A stretch of 64,000 bases of DNA from Pseudomonas entomophila. GTDB taxonomy: Bacteria; Pseudomonadota; Gammaproteobacteria; Pseudomonadales; Pseudomonadaceae. The DNA lies in contig NZ_JAAMQJ010000001.1 in assembly GCF_013523125.1 (NCBI RefSeq), positions 124,001 to 188,000 on the forward strand. Direction: 5' to 3'. Position numbers and translations under genes: made by a program. A model generated the notes under the pieces. The model did no database searches. It worked only from the letters and a program-made list of their open reading frames with translations, and had not been told where the DNA came from. Shown piece by piece: positions 28,193 through 39,579 of the stretch (the first letter of the stretch is position 1; each line of letters starts with the position of its first letter).

Positions 28193-29172
28193 CCGATACA
28201 CTGCTGGCCACTGCGCATCGATACAACTTCTTCCAGTTGCTCGAGCGCTTGCATGGGCTGCATGGCGACAACCTCGAGGCGCGTTGGCCGAATGAGGCCA
28301 CGAGGCGGCGTGTACGCCTCACCAACGACCCGCGTCTGGTCTTTCCGGTCGCGGACGTCTACAAGGCCGAGCGCATGCCCGCGCAATCCGACCGTTACCG
28401 TGTCTGCGCGACCTTCATGGGGCTGCATGGTACGGATTCGCCCTTGCCAGCCTATTACCTGGAACAGGTGGCCTACGAGCATGCCCACGGTCTTGGTCTG
28501 CGCCCAGCGTTCTTCGACTTCTTCAACCACTACCTGCTCAACCTGCTGCACCGCATCTGGCGCAAGTACCGCTACTACATTCGCTTTCAACCCGGTGCCC
28601 GCGATGGTTTCTCGCGCTACCTCTTCGCCCTGACGGGCCTGAACGACACCCAACGGCATGATGAAACAGCGCTGCCGTGGAGCCGACTGCTCAGCTTCGC
28701 AGGCGTGATCGCCAGCAGAAGCCGTGCACCAGGCAGCGTCGCGGGGATCATCGCGCACTGCTTCGACCTGAAGCATGTCCGGATACGAGAGTTCGAAACG
28801 CGCAGGGTCACCACAGCCATACCTCAACGTGTGAGCCTGGGCCGACGCAACGGCGAGCTGGGCACGACGTTCCTGGTGGGCAGCCGCACACGCACGCGCA
28901 GCAGCAAGTTCACGCTCGTGATCAGCGAACTCGATCATGCGCAGTTGCACGATCTGCTTCCCCACGGTGCCCAATTCGAGCGGTTGCGTGCGCTGATCGA
29001 TTTTCTGCTGCGCGATGGCCTGGCCTATGACCTGGAACTGCGCCTGAGACGCCATGCGCTGCCCTCTTTTTGCCTGCAACGCCACCAAGGTGCCTACCTG
29101 GGCTGGACCAGCTTCCTCGATGAGGCCCGCGCTGAAACCGGCCCTACCGTGCGATTCCGGGGGCGCGCATGA
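28156..29172 (+). CDS. tssG: T6SS baseplate protein TssG (VasB)
   Basis: The 338-residue wedge subunit has the typical RYNFFQLLERLHGL near the N-terminus, NHYLLNLLHRIWRKYRYY around residue 125, and the C-terminal SFCLQRHQGAYLGWTSFL. The ATG at 28156 lies inside the end of tssF; the open frame starting upstream in tssF is not TssG-like. It overlaps the next gene by 4 bases. Confidence 0.94.
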   Translation: MAHPDRQATADLADTLLATAHRYNFFQLLERLHGLHGDNLEARWPNEATRRRVRLTNDPRLVFPVADVYKAERMPAQSDRYRVCATFMGLHGTDSPLPAYYLEQVAYEHAHGLGLRPAFFDFFNHYLLNLLHRIWRKYRYYIRFQPGARDGFSRYLFALTGLNDTQRHDETALPWSRLLSFAGVIASRSRAPGSVAGIIAHCFDLKHVRIREFETRRVTTAIPQRVSLGRRNGELGTTFLVGSRTRTRSSKFTLVISELDHAQLHDLLPHGAQFERLRALIDFLLRDGLAYDLELRLRRHALPSFCLQRHQGAYLGWTSFLDEARAETGPTVRFRGRA

Positions 29173-29732
29173 AGACCTTGATCTTGAGCATCGTCGAGCT
29201 CGATCCCTTGCAGCGCACCTGCGTCAGCCGGCGCCTGTTCGACTGCACAGGCGGCACGCTGGGCAGCGCAGGTGCTGACTGGCTGCTCGATGACCCTGAG
29301 CAGACCATTGCCCCCATCCATTGCGAAATTCGCTGGCTGGAGGGCAGCTTTTGTGTGGTCGACCGCTGTCACCGCACGTTCCTGAACGAAGAACGTGTCA
29401 GCCTGGGAGCCGGGTGCGTCAGGCGTCTGCTCGAAGGTGATCAGCTTCGCATCGGACCCTACCGACTACAGGTTCAGCTCTCCCATACCGATGCCCGATC
29501 GCTGGAGCAGGTCCTGGGGCATGAACGGTCGCTGTTCGATACCTGGCTGGACGATGCGCCGATCGGCGACTGGCAACCCGCTTCTGCGCCCACTGAGATC
29601 AGGGCTGACATCTGCTCGACCTTCGAGGCCGACACCGTGAACGACCCTCTGGTCATGCTCGAGCGGTCATCCCCGTCGCAGCCGTTGTCGCAGCCTGCGC
29701 ACCACTGGGTGCTGCCGGGAGAATTTGCATGA
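29169..29732 (+). CDS. tagH: Short FHA-domain protein (TagH/VasC position)
   Basis: The 187-residue protein has an FHA phosphothreonine-binding domain in its first 105 residues (GGTLGSAGADWLL, IAPIHCEIRW, VDRCHRTFLNEER, GDQLRIGPYRLQV). The tail after about residue 110 is disordered and acidic. V. cholerae VasC in the same gene position is roughly 480 residues with a large C-terminal domain, which is absent here. No PpkA-type kinase or PppA phosphatase gene is in the window. It overlaps tssG and tssJ by 4 bases each. Confidence 0.8.
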   Translation: MKTLILSIVELDPLQRTCVSRRLFDCTGGTLGSAGADWLLDDPEQTIAPIHCEIRWLEGSFCVVDRCHRTFLNEERVSLGAGCVRRLLEGDQLRIGPYRLQVQLSHTDARSLEQVLGHERSLFDTWLDDAPIGDWQPASAPTEIRADICSTFEADTVNDPLVMLERSSPSQPLSQPAHHWVLPGEFA

Positions 29733-30523
29733 TGCGTTTCCTGCCGACGATCACCCTGCTAGTCATTGTGCTTGGTGTTACAGGATGCACCACGCTGGGC
29801 AGGATGAGCCAAGTGGCCTTCGACCCTTCGCTGCCCATCGGCCCGCCTGGGGATCATCCCACCCAGGTGGCATTCAGCATCAACGCCAGCCCGACCCTCA
29901 ACAGCAACCCACACAGCCTCGAGCCTTCGCCTGCGTGGGAACACATGGTCGAGTCGGATCCCTATGCCATCAGCCAGAGCGCAGGCGATCCCCACGACTT
30001 GATCGACGTCCAGATCTCGCTCGGCTGCCAGCAGGATCAGCTCTTCGCGATACCGTCTGCCGTGTCAGACGACGACTTACCTGCAATGCCCGGCCCTGCT
30101 CTGCCCGAAACAGGGGCACTTGGCAGCTACGCAGACACGACGGTGCTCTTGACGTTGCCGCGTTCGGCACCCGTCGCGAGCGAGCCGGTCGCGACACCGA
30201 TGGCCATCAAGATCCTGCAGCTACGTGATGACTCACTGCTGCGCAACAGCCTGTATCAGCCACTGAATGAAGACCCGGCCAAGACGCTGCGCAGCAGCTA
30301 CGTTCGCGGTGACGATTATCTGCTGCGGCCAGGCCAGTTCAAGTTCGTGCCTTTTGCGCCCTTGGAGCCGGACACCCGCTTCATCGCGGTGATCGGCGAT
30401 TACCGCAACCAAGAGAACGCCACCTGGCGCCAAGTGCTGCGCGTCCCGCCACGCGGCCACCAGATCGTGCTGTCGGTGCTGGTCAACGACACGCAACTCC
30501 TGCTCAAGGAAGAAGACCGATGA
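29729..30523 (+). CDS. tssJ: T6SS outer-membrane lipoprotein TssJ (VasD)
   Basis: The 264-residue lipoprotein has signal sequence MMRFLPTITLLVIVLGVTGC, with lipobox VTGC placing the acylated Cys at residue 20. The C-terminal half shows the TssJ beta-sandwich (PMAIKILQLRDDSLL, YLLRPGQFKFVPFAPLEPDTRFIAV in pieces, KIEV-like end). It is about 80-100 residues longer than typical TssJ because of a linker from about residue 25 to 120. It anchors the membrane complex by binding the TssM C-terminal region, which the tssM amber codon would remove. Confidence 0.88.
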   Translation: MMRFLPTITLLVIVLGVTGCTTLGRMSQVAFDPSLPIGPPGDHPTQVAFSINASPTLNSNPHSLEPSPAWEHMVESDPYAISQSAGDPHDLIDVQISLGCQQDQLFAIPSAVSDDDLPAMPGPALPETGALGSYADTTVLLTLPRSAPVASEPVATPMAIKILQLRDDSLLRNSLYQPLNEDPAKTLRSSYVRGDDYLLRPGQFKFVPFAPLEPDTRFIAVIGDYRNQENATWRQVLRVPPRGHQIVLSVLVNDTQLLLKEEDR

Positions 30524-30572
30524 CACGGATGCGCCCTTTCTCTCCGCTCACCCACGCCGACACGGAGCGCTC

Positions 30573-31910
30573 ATGAGCTCTCGCAACCCCGTTCTCTGGC
30601 CCGAAGGCCTGTTCGTCAGGCCGCAACACTTTCAGCAGGCCGCTCGGGCCAGTGAAGCTGCCCTGCATCAACGCCTGTCCAGTCTCGATGCAGACTTCCA
30701 TGGCTTCAGCGAGCTGCAGCTGAACGACGAATACCTGAGTCTGGGCAAGATCGCCATCACCCGTGCACGAGGCATCATGCCGGATGGCACGGTCTTCGAC
30801 ATACCCGGCGATCTGCCGCCACCACCGCCGCTGGACATTCGTGATGACGGTGCCAAGGACAGCGAGGTCTACCTGTGCCTGCCCCTGCGCAACGAGGGTG
30901 GCCGCGAAGTGAGCTGGCCCGAGGACACTGCAGACGTGCGTTACGTCGCCCAGTCACAAGAGATCAAGGACACGCACAGCGCCGATGGCGATCTGGCATC
31001 CATCGACGTGGCGGTGCCCAATCTGCAACTCAAGCGCACGACCGAAGACAGCAGCGCCTGCACCCGCCTGGCCCTGGCCCGCATTCTGGAGCGTCGCCAG
31101 GATGGCAGCTTGCGATTGGACGAGGACTTCTACCCCACGTGCATCTCGGTACGCGCGGCGCCAGCGCTGTACCGCTTTCTCGAGGAAATCACCCATACCT
31201 TGCGTGAACGCGCACGCAACCTGGCCACACGAATCGGTGAATCGGGCCAGTCCGGTATTGCCGACATCCGCGACTTCAACCTGCTTCAGGCCATGAACCG
31301 TTGGTGGCCCTGTTTCCAACACCTGGTCAGGCAGCGTCAGACCCATCCCGAGCAGTTGTACCTGTACATGAGCCAAGCCTGTGGCGAGCTGGTGACGTTC
31401 ACCGACGAAAGCCGGCTACCACCCGTCTATCCAGCGTATCGGCACGACGCCCTGCGTACCTCGTTCAAGCCGTTGCAGGAGACGTTGCGCCGGGCCTTGA
31501 GTACGGTCTTGCGCCCACGTGCCGTTTCTCTGCCTTTGGAAACACTGGGCTACGGCGTACTGACCACGACGCTGGACGACCGCCGTCTCATCGAAGATGC
31601 CGAATTCATCCTGGCCGTACGTGCCGACCTGCCGCCCCCTGTCTTGCGCCAGACCTTCGTGCAGAAGGCCAAGGTGACCTCTCTGGAGTCGTTGAACGCC
31701 CTCGTCCCCCTGCAGTTGCCGGGCATTCCGCTGCTACCGCTGCCCGTGGCGCCGCGCGACCTGCCATTCCATGCCGGTTTCAGCTACTTCGAACTGGACC
31801 GACGCGATCCGGCGTGGGCATGCATGAACACCGCTCATGGCTTCGGTATCCATGTCGCTGGGGAGTTCCCGGGACTCGAGCTGCAGCTCTGGGCGATCAG
31901 GAACGAATGA
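30573..31910 (+). CDS. tssK: T6SS baseplate-membrane connector TssK (VasE)
   Basis: The 445-residue protein starts with the typical NPVLWPEGLFVRPQHFQQ and ends with an FELDRRDPAWACM...HVAGEFPGLELQLWAI-type domain. It links the TssEFG baseplate to TssL/TssM. AGCGCTC precedes the ATG rather than a strong ribosome binding site. Confidence 0.95.
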   Translation: MSSRNPVLWPEGLFVRPQHFQQAARASEAALHQRLSSLDADFHGFSELQLNDEYLSLGKIAITRARGIMPDGTVFDIPGDLPPPPPLDIRDDGAKDSEVYLCLPLRNEGGREVSWPEDTADVRYVAQSQEIKDTHSADGDLASIDVAVPNLQLKRTTEDSSACTRLALARILERRQDGSLRLDEDFYPTCISVRAAPALYRFLEEITHTLRERARNLATRIGESGQSGIADIRDFNLLQAMNRWWPCFQHLVRQRQTHPEQLYLYMSQACGELVTFTDESRLPPVYPAYRHDALRTSFKPLQETLRRALSTVLRPRAVSLPLETLGYGVLTTTLDDRRLIEDAEFILAVRADLPPPVLRQTFVQKAKVTSLESLNALVPLQLPGIPLLPLPVAPRDLPFHAGFSYFELDRRDPAWACMNTAHGFGIHVAGEFPGLELQLWAIRNE

Positions 31911-31926
31911 CATGGAGCCATCGAAC

Positions 31927-32781
31927 ATGATGCGTTCTGCCTCGAATGGCACAACAAGCCCGCAACTGCGTTCCACACTGGCAAGGCCCGCGCCCGACAG
32001 TCGGCATGAGCCCAGCCTGTCCGCGTCCACCGCGCGCGCCCACTCATCAGCGATCGATCACGAGCGCTACGCAGCCGACCCGGATTTCCAGCTCAGAGGC
32101 GTCTACGAGAACCGGATGCTGGACGCTGCGATGCCGTTGTTCGGGTTGGTCATGCGCCTGCGGACCCTGGATGCGCTACCCCACATCGACACTGTCCATC
32201 GGCAGGTACGCGCCCAGATCGACAACTTGCAGGCAGAGATGCGCCAGCACGGTTATGAGCCTGCCCAATGGCTGGCCTATTCGTACGGCCTGTGCCTGTA
32301 CATCGATGAAGCCGTGATGGAGCGGCCCTGGGGCATGAACAGCTGCTGGAGCCAGACCCCTCTGCTCAGCATCTTTCACGATGAAACCTGGGGTGGCGAG
32401 AAGGTATTCACCGTGCTCTCCCGGCTGATGCGCGAGCCTCAACGTTACCAGGACGTTCTGGAGTTCATGTACTTCGCGTTGTGCCTGGGCCTGAAGGGCA
32501 AGTACGCCATCGCGCCCAAGGGCGAGGAAACCTTGAACGGCTTGATCCACCAGCTTCACGCCATGATTCGCGAAGTGCGTGAGCCCGCGCCGCAGGCTGT
32601 CTGCGACCCCTATACCCACGTCGCCGCGCGCAACATGCGCCTGAATCGGCAATGGCCCTGGTGGAGTCCGCTGGCGCTGTGCGGAGTGGCCCTGGGCGCG
32701 GCCTATGGGATCTACAGCTACCACCTGCACCTGATCACCACCGAGGTCCTGGCCTCGCTGAACGGCATCCTGTTGCAGTGA
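31927..32781 (+). CDS. tssL: T6SS inner-membrane protein TssL (DotU/VasF)
   Basis: The 284-residue TssL has a cytoplasmic DotU domain (LRGVYENRMLDAAMPLFGLVMRLR in pieces from about residue 54; SPLLSIFHDETWGGEKVF-like region; FALCLGLKGKYA) and a single C-terminal membrane segment (WWSPLALCGVALGAAYGIYSY). It has no peptidoglycan-binding C-terminal domain. Start choice: GGAG at 31914-31917 is 9 bases before the ATGATG at 31927; another ATG at 31912 would add five residues. Confidence 0.93.
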   Translation: MMRSASNGTTSPQLRSTLARPAPDSRHEPSLSASTARAHSSAIDHERYAADPDFQLRGVYENRMLDAAMPLFGLVMRLRTLDALPHIDTVHRQVRAQIDNLQAEMRQHGYEPAQWLAYSYGLCLYIDEAVMERPWGMNSCWSQTPLLSIFHDETWGGEKVFTVLSRLMREPQRYQDVLEFMYFALCLGLKGKYAIAPKGEETLNGLIHQLHAMIREVREPAPQAVCDPYTHVAARNMRLNRQWPWWSPLALCGVALGAAYGIYSYHLHLITTEVLASLNGILLQ

Positions 32782-32897
32782 CCGATTCACGCTCGACGAA
32801 TTGACGGGGCATTGCTTCGTTGACACGCCATCGATCGCGGTGGCTACGCCACCCCTTGGGTGTGCGTTTTTATCCACTTGGCGCAGGAGAAACTGTC

Positions 32898-33425
32898 ATG
32901 CCAACACCCGCCTACATTTCCATCGAAGGAAGGACTCAGGGCAACATCACCAAAGGTGCGTTCACGGCCGAATCCGTCGGCAACATCTTCGTGGAGGGTC
33001 ACGAAGATCAGATCCTGGTTCAAGAGGTCAGCCATCGCATCAGCGTCCCCACCGATCCGCAAAGCGGTCAGCCTGCCGGCCAACGCGTGCATGGCCCCCT
33101 GACATTCACCTGCGCGCTCAACAAGGCAGTACCCCTGCTGTATAGCGCGCTGTCCAGCGGCGAGATGCTTCCGACCGTGGAGCTCAGCTGGTATCGGACC
33201 TCCATCGAGGGCAAGCAGGAGCGGTTCTTCACCACCACGCTGACGGACGCCGTCATCGTCGATATCGATCTGGTCATGCCCCACGCCCAAGACAAGAACA
33301 ACAAGGACTTCACGCAGTTCTTCAAGGTGTCCATGGCCTACCGCGGCATCGCTTGGGAGCACCTCATTGCCAGTACCGCCGGCTCGGACGACTGGCGCAA
33401 ACCGAAAGAGGCAGGCACAGCCTAG
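32898..33425 (+). CDS. hcp: T6SS inner tube protein Hcp (TssD)
   Basis: The 175-residue Hcp builds the hexameric tube inside the sheath. Recognisable parts are PAYISIEGRTQGNITKGAF near the N-terminus, DQILVQEVSHRISVPTDPQSG, and the C-terminal FFKVSMAYRGIAWEH. GCAGGAGAAA lies before the ATG. A 116-base gap after tssL containing a GTGGC/GCCAC hairpin suggests hcp may also have its own promoter. Confidence 0.95.
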   Translation: MPTPAYISIEGRTQGNITKGAFTAESVGNIFVEGHEDQILVQEVSHRISVPTDPQSGQPAGQRVHGPLTFTCALNKAVPLLYSALSSGEMLPTVELSWYRTSIEGKQERFFTTTLTDAVIVDIDLVMPHAQDKNNKDFTQFFKVSMAYRGIAWEHLIASTAGSDDWRKPKEAGTA

Positions 33426-33463
33426 TCTCGGGCCCCGGCAGCAGGTTGAAGAAACAAGACCGT

Positions 33464-33481
33464 CCGGGCGATGTCGCCCGG
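33464..33481. promoter_or_regulatory. Stem-loop between hcp and vgrG
   Basis: CCGGGCGA and TCGCCCGG form a perfect 8-bp stem with a 2-nt loop 38 bases after the hcp stop. No T run follows, so it is more likely an mRNA-end stabiliser or attenuator that lets hcp be made in excess over vgrG than a full terminator. Confidence 0.5.
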
Positions 33482-33517
33482 GCTTCCGTGCCTCGGTCAG
33501 TGAACTAGGACCCCGCC

Positions 33518-35686
33518 ATGTCTCGCCAATCCGACCTCCGTTACAGCTTCCAACCAAGCGTAAGCAGTGCCGTGCTCGATGTGGTGTCGTTCTCGTTGAA
33601 GGAGGCGGTCAGCCAGACGTTCGCGCTGGAACTGAAACTGGTCAGTCATCAAAGCAACATCGATTTCGGCACCGTGCTCGACAAGCCTGCGCTCTTCACC
33701 ATTTGGGAGAGCGGTCGCCCGAGGCGGCATGTGCATGGCGTGGTCAGCCGTTTCAGTCAGTTGGAAAGCGGCTTCTACCGTACGTATTACCAGGCACTCA
33801 TCGAGCCACGACTGGCTCGCGCCCGTCTTCGCTCGAATTGGCGCATCTTCCAGCAGAAAACGGTGCCGCAGATCCTCGAGCTCATGCTCAAGCGGCAAGG
33901 CATCACGCAATTTCAGATACAGGCCGGCCGAGAGCACAGCGTTCGCGAATTCTGTGTGCAGGGCGGCGAGACGGACCTGGCATTCATTGACCGTCTAGCA
34001 GCCGAAGAAGGCTTCGTGTACCGCTTTGCACACAGCGCAGACAATCACACGTTGATCATCACAGACCGGCTGTTGGCACTGGGCCCGATCGGCCAGGAAG
34101 CCACCGACGCCGCGAGTGAAGACCCGCATGGCGTTGACGACGACGAACAGCCCGACACCCGTAGCGTGCTGTATCACGCCAGTCGAGGTGGCGACCAGGC
34201 CACCCCGTGCTTGCGGCGCTTGCGCTATAGCGAGCAGGTACGCACGGCTTGCCAGGTGCAGCGCGATCACACCTTCCTGCACCCGACCTATCGCCAGGAG
34301 CACAGCGCCTGTGGCCTCTATCTCGAACACCAGTCCGGTGACTACGAGCGCTTCGACTATCCCGGCCGCTACAAACGCGACGCCGTGGGCAGGCCGTTCA
34401 CCGAGACACGTATCACGGCGCTGCGTCACGACGTGCGAATCGCCGAAGTCGAGGGCGACGATGTCCGGCTGCAACCGGGCCTGAGCTTCACCCTCGAAGG
34501 CCATCCGCGTGATGACTTCAATACGCACTGGCGCGCGATCGCGGTTTCCCACGAAGGCAGCCAATTCAGCAGCCTCGAAGAAGAGGCCGTGAGCCTCGAC
34601 CAGAGTACACGCTATGCACAGACTGCCCAGCTGGTGCCCGGCAGAGCCGAATGGCGCCCGGCCCCTCTGGACAAGCCGCGTATCGACGGCCCGCACATGG
34701 CTACCGTGGTCGGCCCGGCCGGTGAGGAGATCTATTGCGACGAATGGGGTCGGGTCAAGGTCAGCTTTCCCTGGGACCGCGAGAGCCAGGACAACGAGTT
34801 CAGTTCGTGCTGGGTACGTGTCGCCCAGAGCTGGGCCGGCGGCAGCTGGGGCGCGATGGCCATTCCGCGGATCGGCCAGGATGTGGTCATTCACTACGTC
34901 AACGGCGACCCGGATCAACCGATGATCATCGGCCGCACCTACTGTGGCAACCAACTACCGCCCTACGACCTGCCCACGCACAAGACGCGCATGACCCTCA
35001 AGAGTCAGACCCACAAGGGTGAAGGCTTCAACGAGCTGCGCTTCGAGGATGAGCTGGGCCAGGAGGAGGTGTTCATCCATGCCCAGCGGGACCAGAACAT
35101 CGTGGTCAGGCATGATGAAACCACCGAAGTCGGCCATGACCGCAGGGAAACGGTCCAGAACGACGAGTCGATCCTGATCGGCCATGACCGTGACGAAACG
35201 GTCGGTCACGACGAGCGCGTCACCATCGGACAGGATGCCACGCTCGACATCGGGCGCACCCAGAACATCACCATTGGCAAGGACCGCCTGGAAACCATCG
35301 GCAATCATCGCCACGACCAGATCACCGCCAATCACCACGTGCGCATCGGCGGCAATCTGCAGCAGCAGGTGGAGGGCCATGCCGAACTCGATGCGGGCAT
35401 GGAGATTCGCCGACAGACCAAACGTTACCTGCTGCGAGCGGCGGAAACGATCGTGATCCAAGGGCCGGGCGGTGCCATTCGCATCGACGAGAACGGCATC
35501 ACGCTGGATAGCCCGACGATACGCCTCAACGGCCAGGTGATTCAGTCGGCCGGGGGTGTGAAGAACCCCTTCTCTCTCGACAGTACCCCCACGACCGGCA
35601 CGCCGCTCGAGCGCCCGTGCGGACGCCTGGAGAACGGTCAGTGCAGCCTGTCCGACTGCCGCTGTCTCAAAGGAGCGAACCTATGA
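33518..35686 (+). CDS. vgrG: T6SS spike protein VgrG (TssI)
   Basis: The 722-residue VgrG has a gp27-like N-terminal half, the gp5 OB-fold near residues 385-470 ([30 protein letters not shown]), and a beta-helix of repeated VGHDRxETV / IGHDRDETV units from about 525 to 620. The C-terminus ends soon after with no added effector domain and a Cys-containing tail ([14 protein letters not shown]). No PAAR gene is nearby to tip it. Its stop overlaps the next start (ATGA), coupling it to the effector chaperone. Confidence 0.95.
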   Translation: MSRQSDLRYSFQPSVSSAVLDVVSFSLKEAVSQTFALELKLVSHQSNIDFGTVLDKPALFTIWESGRPRRHVHGVVSRFSQLESGFYRTYYQALIEPRLARARLRSNWRIFQQKTVPQILELMLKRQGITQFQIQAGREHSVREFCVQGGETDLAFIDRLAAEEGFVYRFAHSADNHTLIITDRLLALGPIGQEATDAASEDPHGVDDDEQPDTRSVLYHASRGGDQATPCLRRLRYSEQVRTACQVQRDHTFLHPTYRQEHSACGLYLEHQSGDYERFDYPGRYKRDAVGRPFTETRITALRHDVRIAEVEGDDVRLQPGLSFTLEGHPRDDFNTHWRAIAVSHEGSQFSSLEEEAVSLDQSTRYAQTAQLVPGRAEWRPAPLDKPRIDGPHMATVVGPAGEEIYCDEWGRVKVSFPWDRESQDNEFSSCWVRVAQSWAGGSWGAMAIPRIGQDVVIHYVNGDPDQPMIIGRTYCGNQLPPYDLPTHKTRMTLKSQTHKGEGFNELRFEDELGQEEVFIHAQRDQNIVVRHDETTEVGHDRRETVQNDESILIGHDRDETVGHDERVTIGQDATLDIGRTQNITIGKDRLETIGNHRHDQITANHHVRIGGNLQQQVEGHAELDAGMEIRRQTKRYLLRAAETIVIQGPGGAIRIDENGITLDSPTIRLNGQVIQSAGGVKNPFSLDSTPTTGTPLERPCGRLENGQCSLSDCRCLKGANL

Positions 35687-36603
35687 CCAACTACCGCGGG
35701 TACAAGCCTGACGAACGCATACGGCATGAGTGCCGCTTCCTGTTGCTGCTGACCCATACGCTGGAGTACTGGGCGTACCGGCCCATTCCGCGGCAAGGTC
35801 CGTTGATCCTACCCTACGCGCCTTCGGTCATCGAACTGCTCAATGCGGTCAGCCGTCAGACACGCTACGCCTGGATATGGAAGCGCAGTGCACTCGACGA
35901 GCGCCATGAATTCGGCCCTCTTCTGGTCGATGCGTCCCGGGCACCCGAGCTGCTGAACCATGCAATCACCACCTGGATGCCGATCGGTGCGGCCATCGCG
36001 CTCGATGCGGACATCGGCCTCGAGGCATTGGCCGATCATTTGACCAGCCTCGTGCAGATCACGCTTCCCGACCAGAGCATCGGTCTTTTCGAGTTCAGGC
36101 CCGATCATCTTCCGGCCTGGCTCGAGGCATTGGGCGATGACAATCACACAGCATGGCTCGGGCCGCTGTCGCGAATGGCCTGGTGCACCTGCTGGGGCCC
36201 TGCCCAGCAGTGGTACGCGCTCGAGCGCAGCCCTACGCCCTCGCGCTCCCGTGAGGCTTCGGTCTTGACACTGGACGCTTCTGAGCTGGCTCGACTGGAC
36301 CAGGGTGTGCACGAGCACTTCGTCTTGTCGCTGACACACGAGGTCTCGGCCATGCCGACTCATGCGGGTCATGCCTTGGCTGATCTACGGGCCTGGGTAG
36401 ACACCTTGTTGCCACAGCTGAAAGCCATCAACTTTCTCGAAGAGGATACCGTGAGGCCGTTCGTCCATCTGATCGCCGAACATATGTGGCTGATGGACGA
36501 TGAAACAGCGATCGCGATCTACACCAACCTCATGGAGTCGCCGCAGGGTCGCCTTCGCGAACTGCATGCGTTGATTGCCGAGAGGTCGCGCAGCCATGAC
36601 TGA
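35683..36603 (+). CDS. DUF4123-domain effector chaperone/adaptor (Tap/TEC type)
   Basis: The 306-residue protein, with DUF4123-like features (ending in [13 protein letters not shown]), sits between vgrG and a toxin gene, the standard place of DUF4123 adaptors that load a cognate effector onto VgrG. Its start overlaps the vgrG stop and its end overlaps the toxin start by 8 bases. Family assignment rests on length, position and the general Trp-rich pattern ([22 protein letters not shown] in two blocks), so it is less certain than for the core genes. Confidence 0.75.
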   Translation: MTNYRGYKPDERIRHECRFLLLLTHTLEYWAYRPIPRQGPLILPYAPSVIELLNAVSRQTRYAWIWKRSALDERHEFGPLLVDASRAPELLNHAITTWMPIGAAIALDADIGLEALADHLTSLVQITLPDQSIGLFEFRPDHLPAWLEALGDDNHTAWLGPLSRMAWCTCWGPAQQWYALERSPTPSRSREASVLTLDASELARLDQGVHEHFVLSLTHEVSAMPTHAGHALADLRAWVDTLLPQLKAINFLEEDTVRPFVHLIAEHMWLMDDETAIAIYTNLMESPQGRLRELHALIAERSRSHD

Positions 36604-39577
36604 AGCCTCCGTCAGCCGCGCCACCTCCAGGCCTGCCTGCAGCGCCCGCCTCCCCATCCTCCCCGTGCGCTATGCCGTGGTGCCGCGTCCTCAAGGTGCG
36701 CCGACCTTTCGCTACGCCGAGGCAGGCTTCGCGCTCGAGCAGGGCCTGCCTGCCTTGCAGCACATGGCCTATACCTTGCGCGCCCTTCGGCCCGGCTATG
36801 TCTATGTGTTCATGAAGGGCATGCTGGGCGAAAAGCTGGTCATCCACGAATACGACGGCGACGGCCACTACAAGGAGTTGCGCTACCAAGGGCTGGACCA
36901 CTACCACCGCCGCGACCGCTATCGCGCCAGCCGGAGCATGGGGTGGGTGTGGGCCGACACCTGTCCGGACACGGCACAGGAGGTGTGGATCGGTTACAGC
37001 CCGCACCTGTGGACCAATGCCATGACGGCTCGCATCACCGGGTCGACCATTTTGCGCGAGCGTCACATGCGCGCGTTGAATATGGCCGAGCTCATCGCTG
37101 GCGATCCGCTGCCTTCGACGCAGCCACACGTCCTGCCGCTAAGCGCCGTAACGACCTGGGTCGAGGATTTCAAGCCGGCCCATCAACGCATGTCCCTGAC
37201 CTGGAGCAGCCATCCGGTTACCGAAAGCCTGCCGATCGGCAATCTGACTGCCATGGCGCAGGCCTACCCGCGGACTCAGCCTAAGGTGCCGGCGGTGGTC
37301 GCCTTGCCTGATGTCGAAGGCCTGACCCTGGACCTGAGCCTGTCGGTCTCGGCCTACCAGCATCAGTTGCGCGACCTCATGCCCGCCGAGCAATTCGAAC
37401 ACACCCAACCGGCGCAGGGTTCGGAACAGGCGTGCGTGCCGGGGTGTTACCAGCTGGATGCCGAGCGGCTCAGCGCGAAAAGCCGCGATTTTCATCACCG
37501 CAACCTCATTGCGCTGTTGCTGAACAAGACCCTGGAAAGCCTGTATCCGGCGGATTCGCCATCACTGGAAGCGGTAATGAGGGAGATGGGCAGAGGCCCC
37601 GATGATGCATGCGACTCGCTCGCCATCGCACGGTTTCACGCACTCACTCATGAAAAGTACTCGCCCGACGGGGCGCGCCTGCGGTTGCGCCTGGATACCG
37701 ACAAGTACCTGAGCTTTCTCGCCGAGCGCGATAGCGTGGAGCGTCGCTTGGACACGCTACGCGAACTGGCGCTGCAAGCGAGTGACGACCACGACACATG
37801 GCTGGCTACGGCCGAGCCCCAGCAGGTCGACGATCCCTACAGCCTGGCAGCGGCGTTGGCCTGCTATGACCGTGATGACCTGACCTCTGCCCGCGGATTG
37901 GAAATCGCCTTGGCGCTGCTGATCCTGCCCATGGGCCAACCTGTGCTCGGTACCGAGGACCGGGACCGCCGCTTCCAGCGCCTGGAGCGGTGGCTGGACC
38001 AGCATGACAGTCCGCTCTACACCGTCCTGGCGCCGTTCAACCCGTTCAAGGACAAGGCCGATGCAGTCGGCAGTTTGCTCGGTGCCAGTGACAACGTGAT
38101 CGAAGGGTTATTCGGCCGCTTCCCGGCCATGGCCAACATCACCGACCTGACTGCGCAGACGGTCAACACGGTGGTGCTCAAACGGTTGCATGGCAAGACA
38201 CGCTGGGATGCCAGTCGCTCCTTGCGTCAGCAGGTGCAGGCAGCGGCGCGTGCAAGCAATCTGGAAAAGGCAGTGGGGTTGTTGACTGCGCGGTATGGGG
38301 TGACCGAGCAATCGATTCAGGAAAGTGCGTTTAGCAAAGAGGTGCAGAAGTACCTGAAAAGTGGGATGGCGCACGTCGAAGAGATGAAAGAGATGCGCAT
38401 CTCGGGGAGCCGGACTGTCCGGATCGAGATGACGACCACGTCACGCGTCAAGCCCAAGCTGCTGGGAATGTTAACGTCGGGGGGCGGCGGCGTGCTGAAC
38501 ATAGGGATGCTGCTGTTCAACCTGATCTCGCTGCAGGGGGCCTATAACAGCCTGCAGGAAAGTGATGCGGCAGAGTATCAATTAGGGTTTGCGGCGTCGA
38601 TTTTTGGGGTGATTGGTGCGGCGTCGGCGACGCTGGTCAGTGCTAGGGCAACGCAGAAGATCGTAATGCTGAGGCTAGGCTCGACAGTTCCAGGAATGGC
38701 TTACGGGAACGGGTTAGTTAATTTTTTAGGGAGTAATCTATTTGCAAGACTGTCTGGATACTCGGCAATATTCTTAGGGTTTTCCTCTGACTTATCGAAA
38801 GCATGGCGTCAACGCGCCAATGGAAGCTCGGAAGCAGCTAAATATACATTTGCAGGTGGAATCACTACAGCGATTGGTTCTACTGTAATGCTCGAAGCGG
38901 GACTCGCTATTGCGGGACCCACATTTTTTATACCGTTTGCGGGTTGGGCCGCAGCGGCATTAGTACTCGTAGGCGTAGCTATTGTCGTCGGAGGCTTATA
39001 CCTGCACAGCAAAGCATACGAGCTCATACATAAACCAATTGAACTATGGGCAGCGCGCTGCATATTCGGAAACCAAATTAACGATGGAGAAATTCGCACA
39101 GATATCTCTTTAGACTATGACAAAAAATTACCTGCATTCTCTTCATTGAAGACGGAGATAGCAGAATGGCTAAAAGAACATTACGCACCGAAAATACTAC
39201 TGAACAGCAACACCAATTTACCAGGCACACCTAAAATAACTCAGTCGTGGAAAGACAATACTCACTGGACACCGCCGGATTGGCCATTCTTGATACAGAA
39301 TAGGGATCATGACTACCAAGCCACCATTGAGTTCTTGATATTTTTACCAGGCTTTATAATTGGAGAAAGCAATTGGTCGGCTACCCTCTACGACGAAAAA
39401 AATACAAAACTAACGACCTCTAAACCAGATGCCTACGCTGTGGAACATGGCTTAGCACTGCATTTTAAAAATAAGTTCCACAATATAAGATATTTCTCTA
39501 TAAAATTAATTTATCACCCTAACCAAGGGCTAGATGAAAATATGGATATCCGTTCTTTTTTTTGTGTCGGGCGATAG
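36596..39577 (+). CDS. T6SS effector, MIX/VasX-like membrane toxin, copy 1
   Basis: The 993-residue protein has the VasX-type N-terminus with [12 protein letters not shown] (residues 19-30) and a perfect fit to the MIX marker pattern hRxGhhYhh (LRPGYVYVF, residues 64-72). MIX marks T6SS effectors. The middle is soluble. Between about 622 and 805 there are several strongly hydrophobic segments ([52 protein letters not shown]), as in colicin-like pore formers. I infer a toxin acting on the inner membrane of rivals. From base 38676 on, the sequence is unlike copy 2 and clearly richer in A+T than the first 2 kb. The start overlaps the chaperone gene. Confidence 0.85.
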   Translation: MTEASVSRATSRPACSARLPILPVRYAVVPRPQGAPTFRYAEAGFALEQGLPALQHMAYTLRALRPGYVYVFMKGMLGEKLVIHEYDGDGHYKELRYQGLDHYHRRDRYRASRSMGWVWADTCPDTAQEVWIGYSPHLWTNAMTARITGSTILRERHMRALNMAELIAGDPLPSTQPHVLPLSAVTTWVEDFKPAHQRMSLTWSSHPVTESLPIGNLTAMAQAYPRTQPKVPAVVALPDVEGLTLDLSLSVSAYQHQLRDLMPAEQFEHTQPAQGSEQACVPGCYQLDAERLSAKSRDFHHRNLIALLLNKTLESLYPADSPSLEAVMREMGRGPDDACDSLAIARFHALTHEKYSPDGARLRLRLDTDKYLSFLAERDSVERRLDTLRELALQASDDHDTWLATAEPQQVDDPYSLAAALACYDRDDLTSARGLEIALALLILPMGQPVLGTEDRDRRFQRLERWLDQHDSPLYTVLAPFNPFKDKADAVGSLLGASDNVIEGLFGRFPAMANITDLTAQTVNTVVLKRLHGKTRWDASRSLRQQVQAAARASNLEKAVGLLTARYGVTEQSIQESAFSKEVQKYLKSGMAHVEEMKEMRISGSRTVRIEMTTTSRVKPKLLGMLTSGGGGVLNIGMLLFNLISLQGAYNSLQESDAAEYQLGFAASIFGVIGAASATLVSARATQKIVMLRLGSTVPGMAYGNGLVNFLGSNLFARLSGYSAIFLGFSSDLSKAWRQRANGSSEAAKYTFAGGITTAIGSTVMLEAGLAIAGPTFFIPFAGWAAAALVLVGVAIVVGGLYLHSKAYELIHKPIELWAARCIFGNQINDGEIRTDISLDYDKKLPAFSSLKTEIAEWLKEHYAPKILLNSNTNLPGTPKITQSWKDNTHWTPPDWPFLIQNRDHDYQATIEFLIFLPGFIIGESNWSATLYDEKNTKLTTSKPDAYAVEHGLALHFKNKFHNIRYFSIKLIYHPNQGLDENMDIRSFFCVGR

Positions 39578-39579
39578 CG

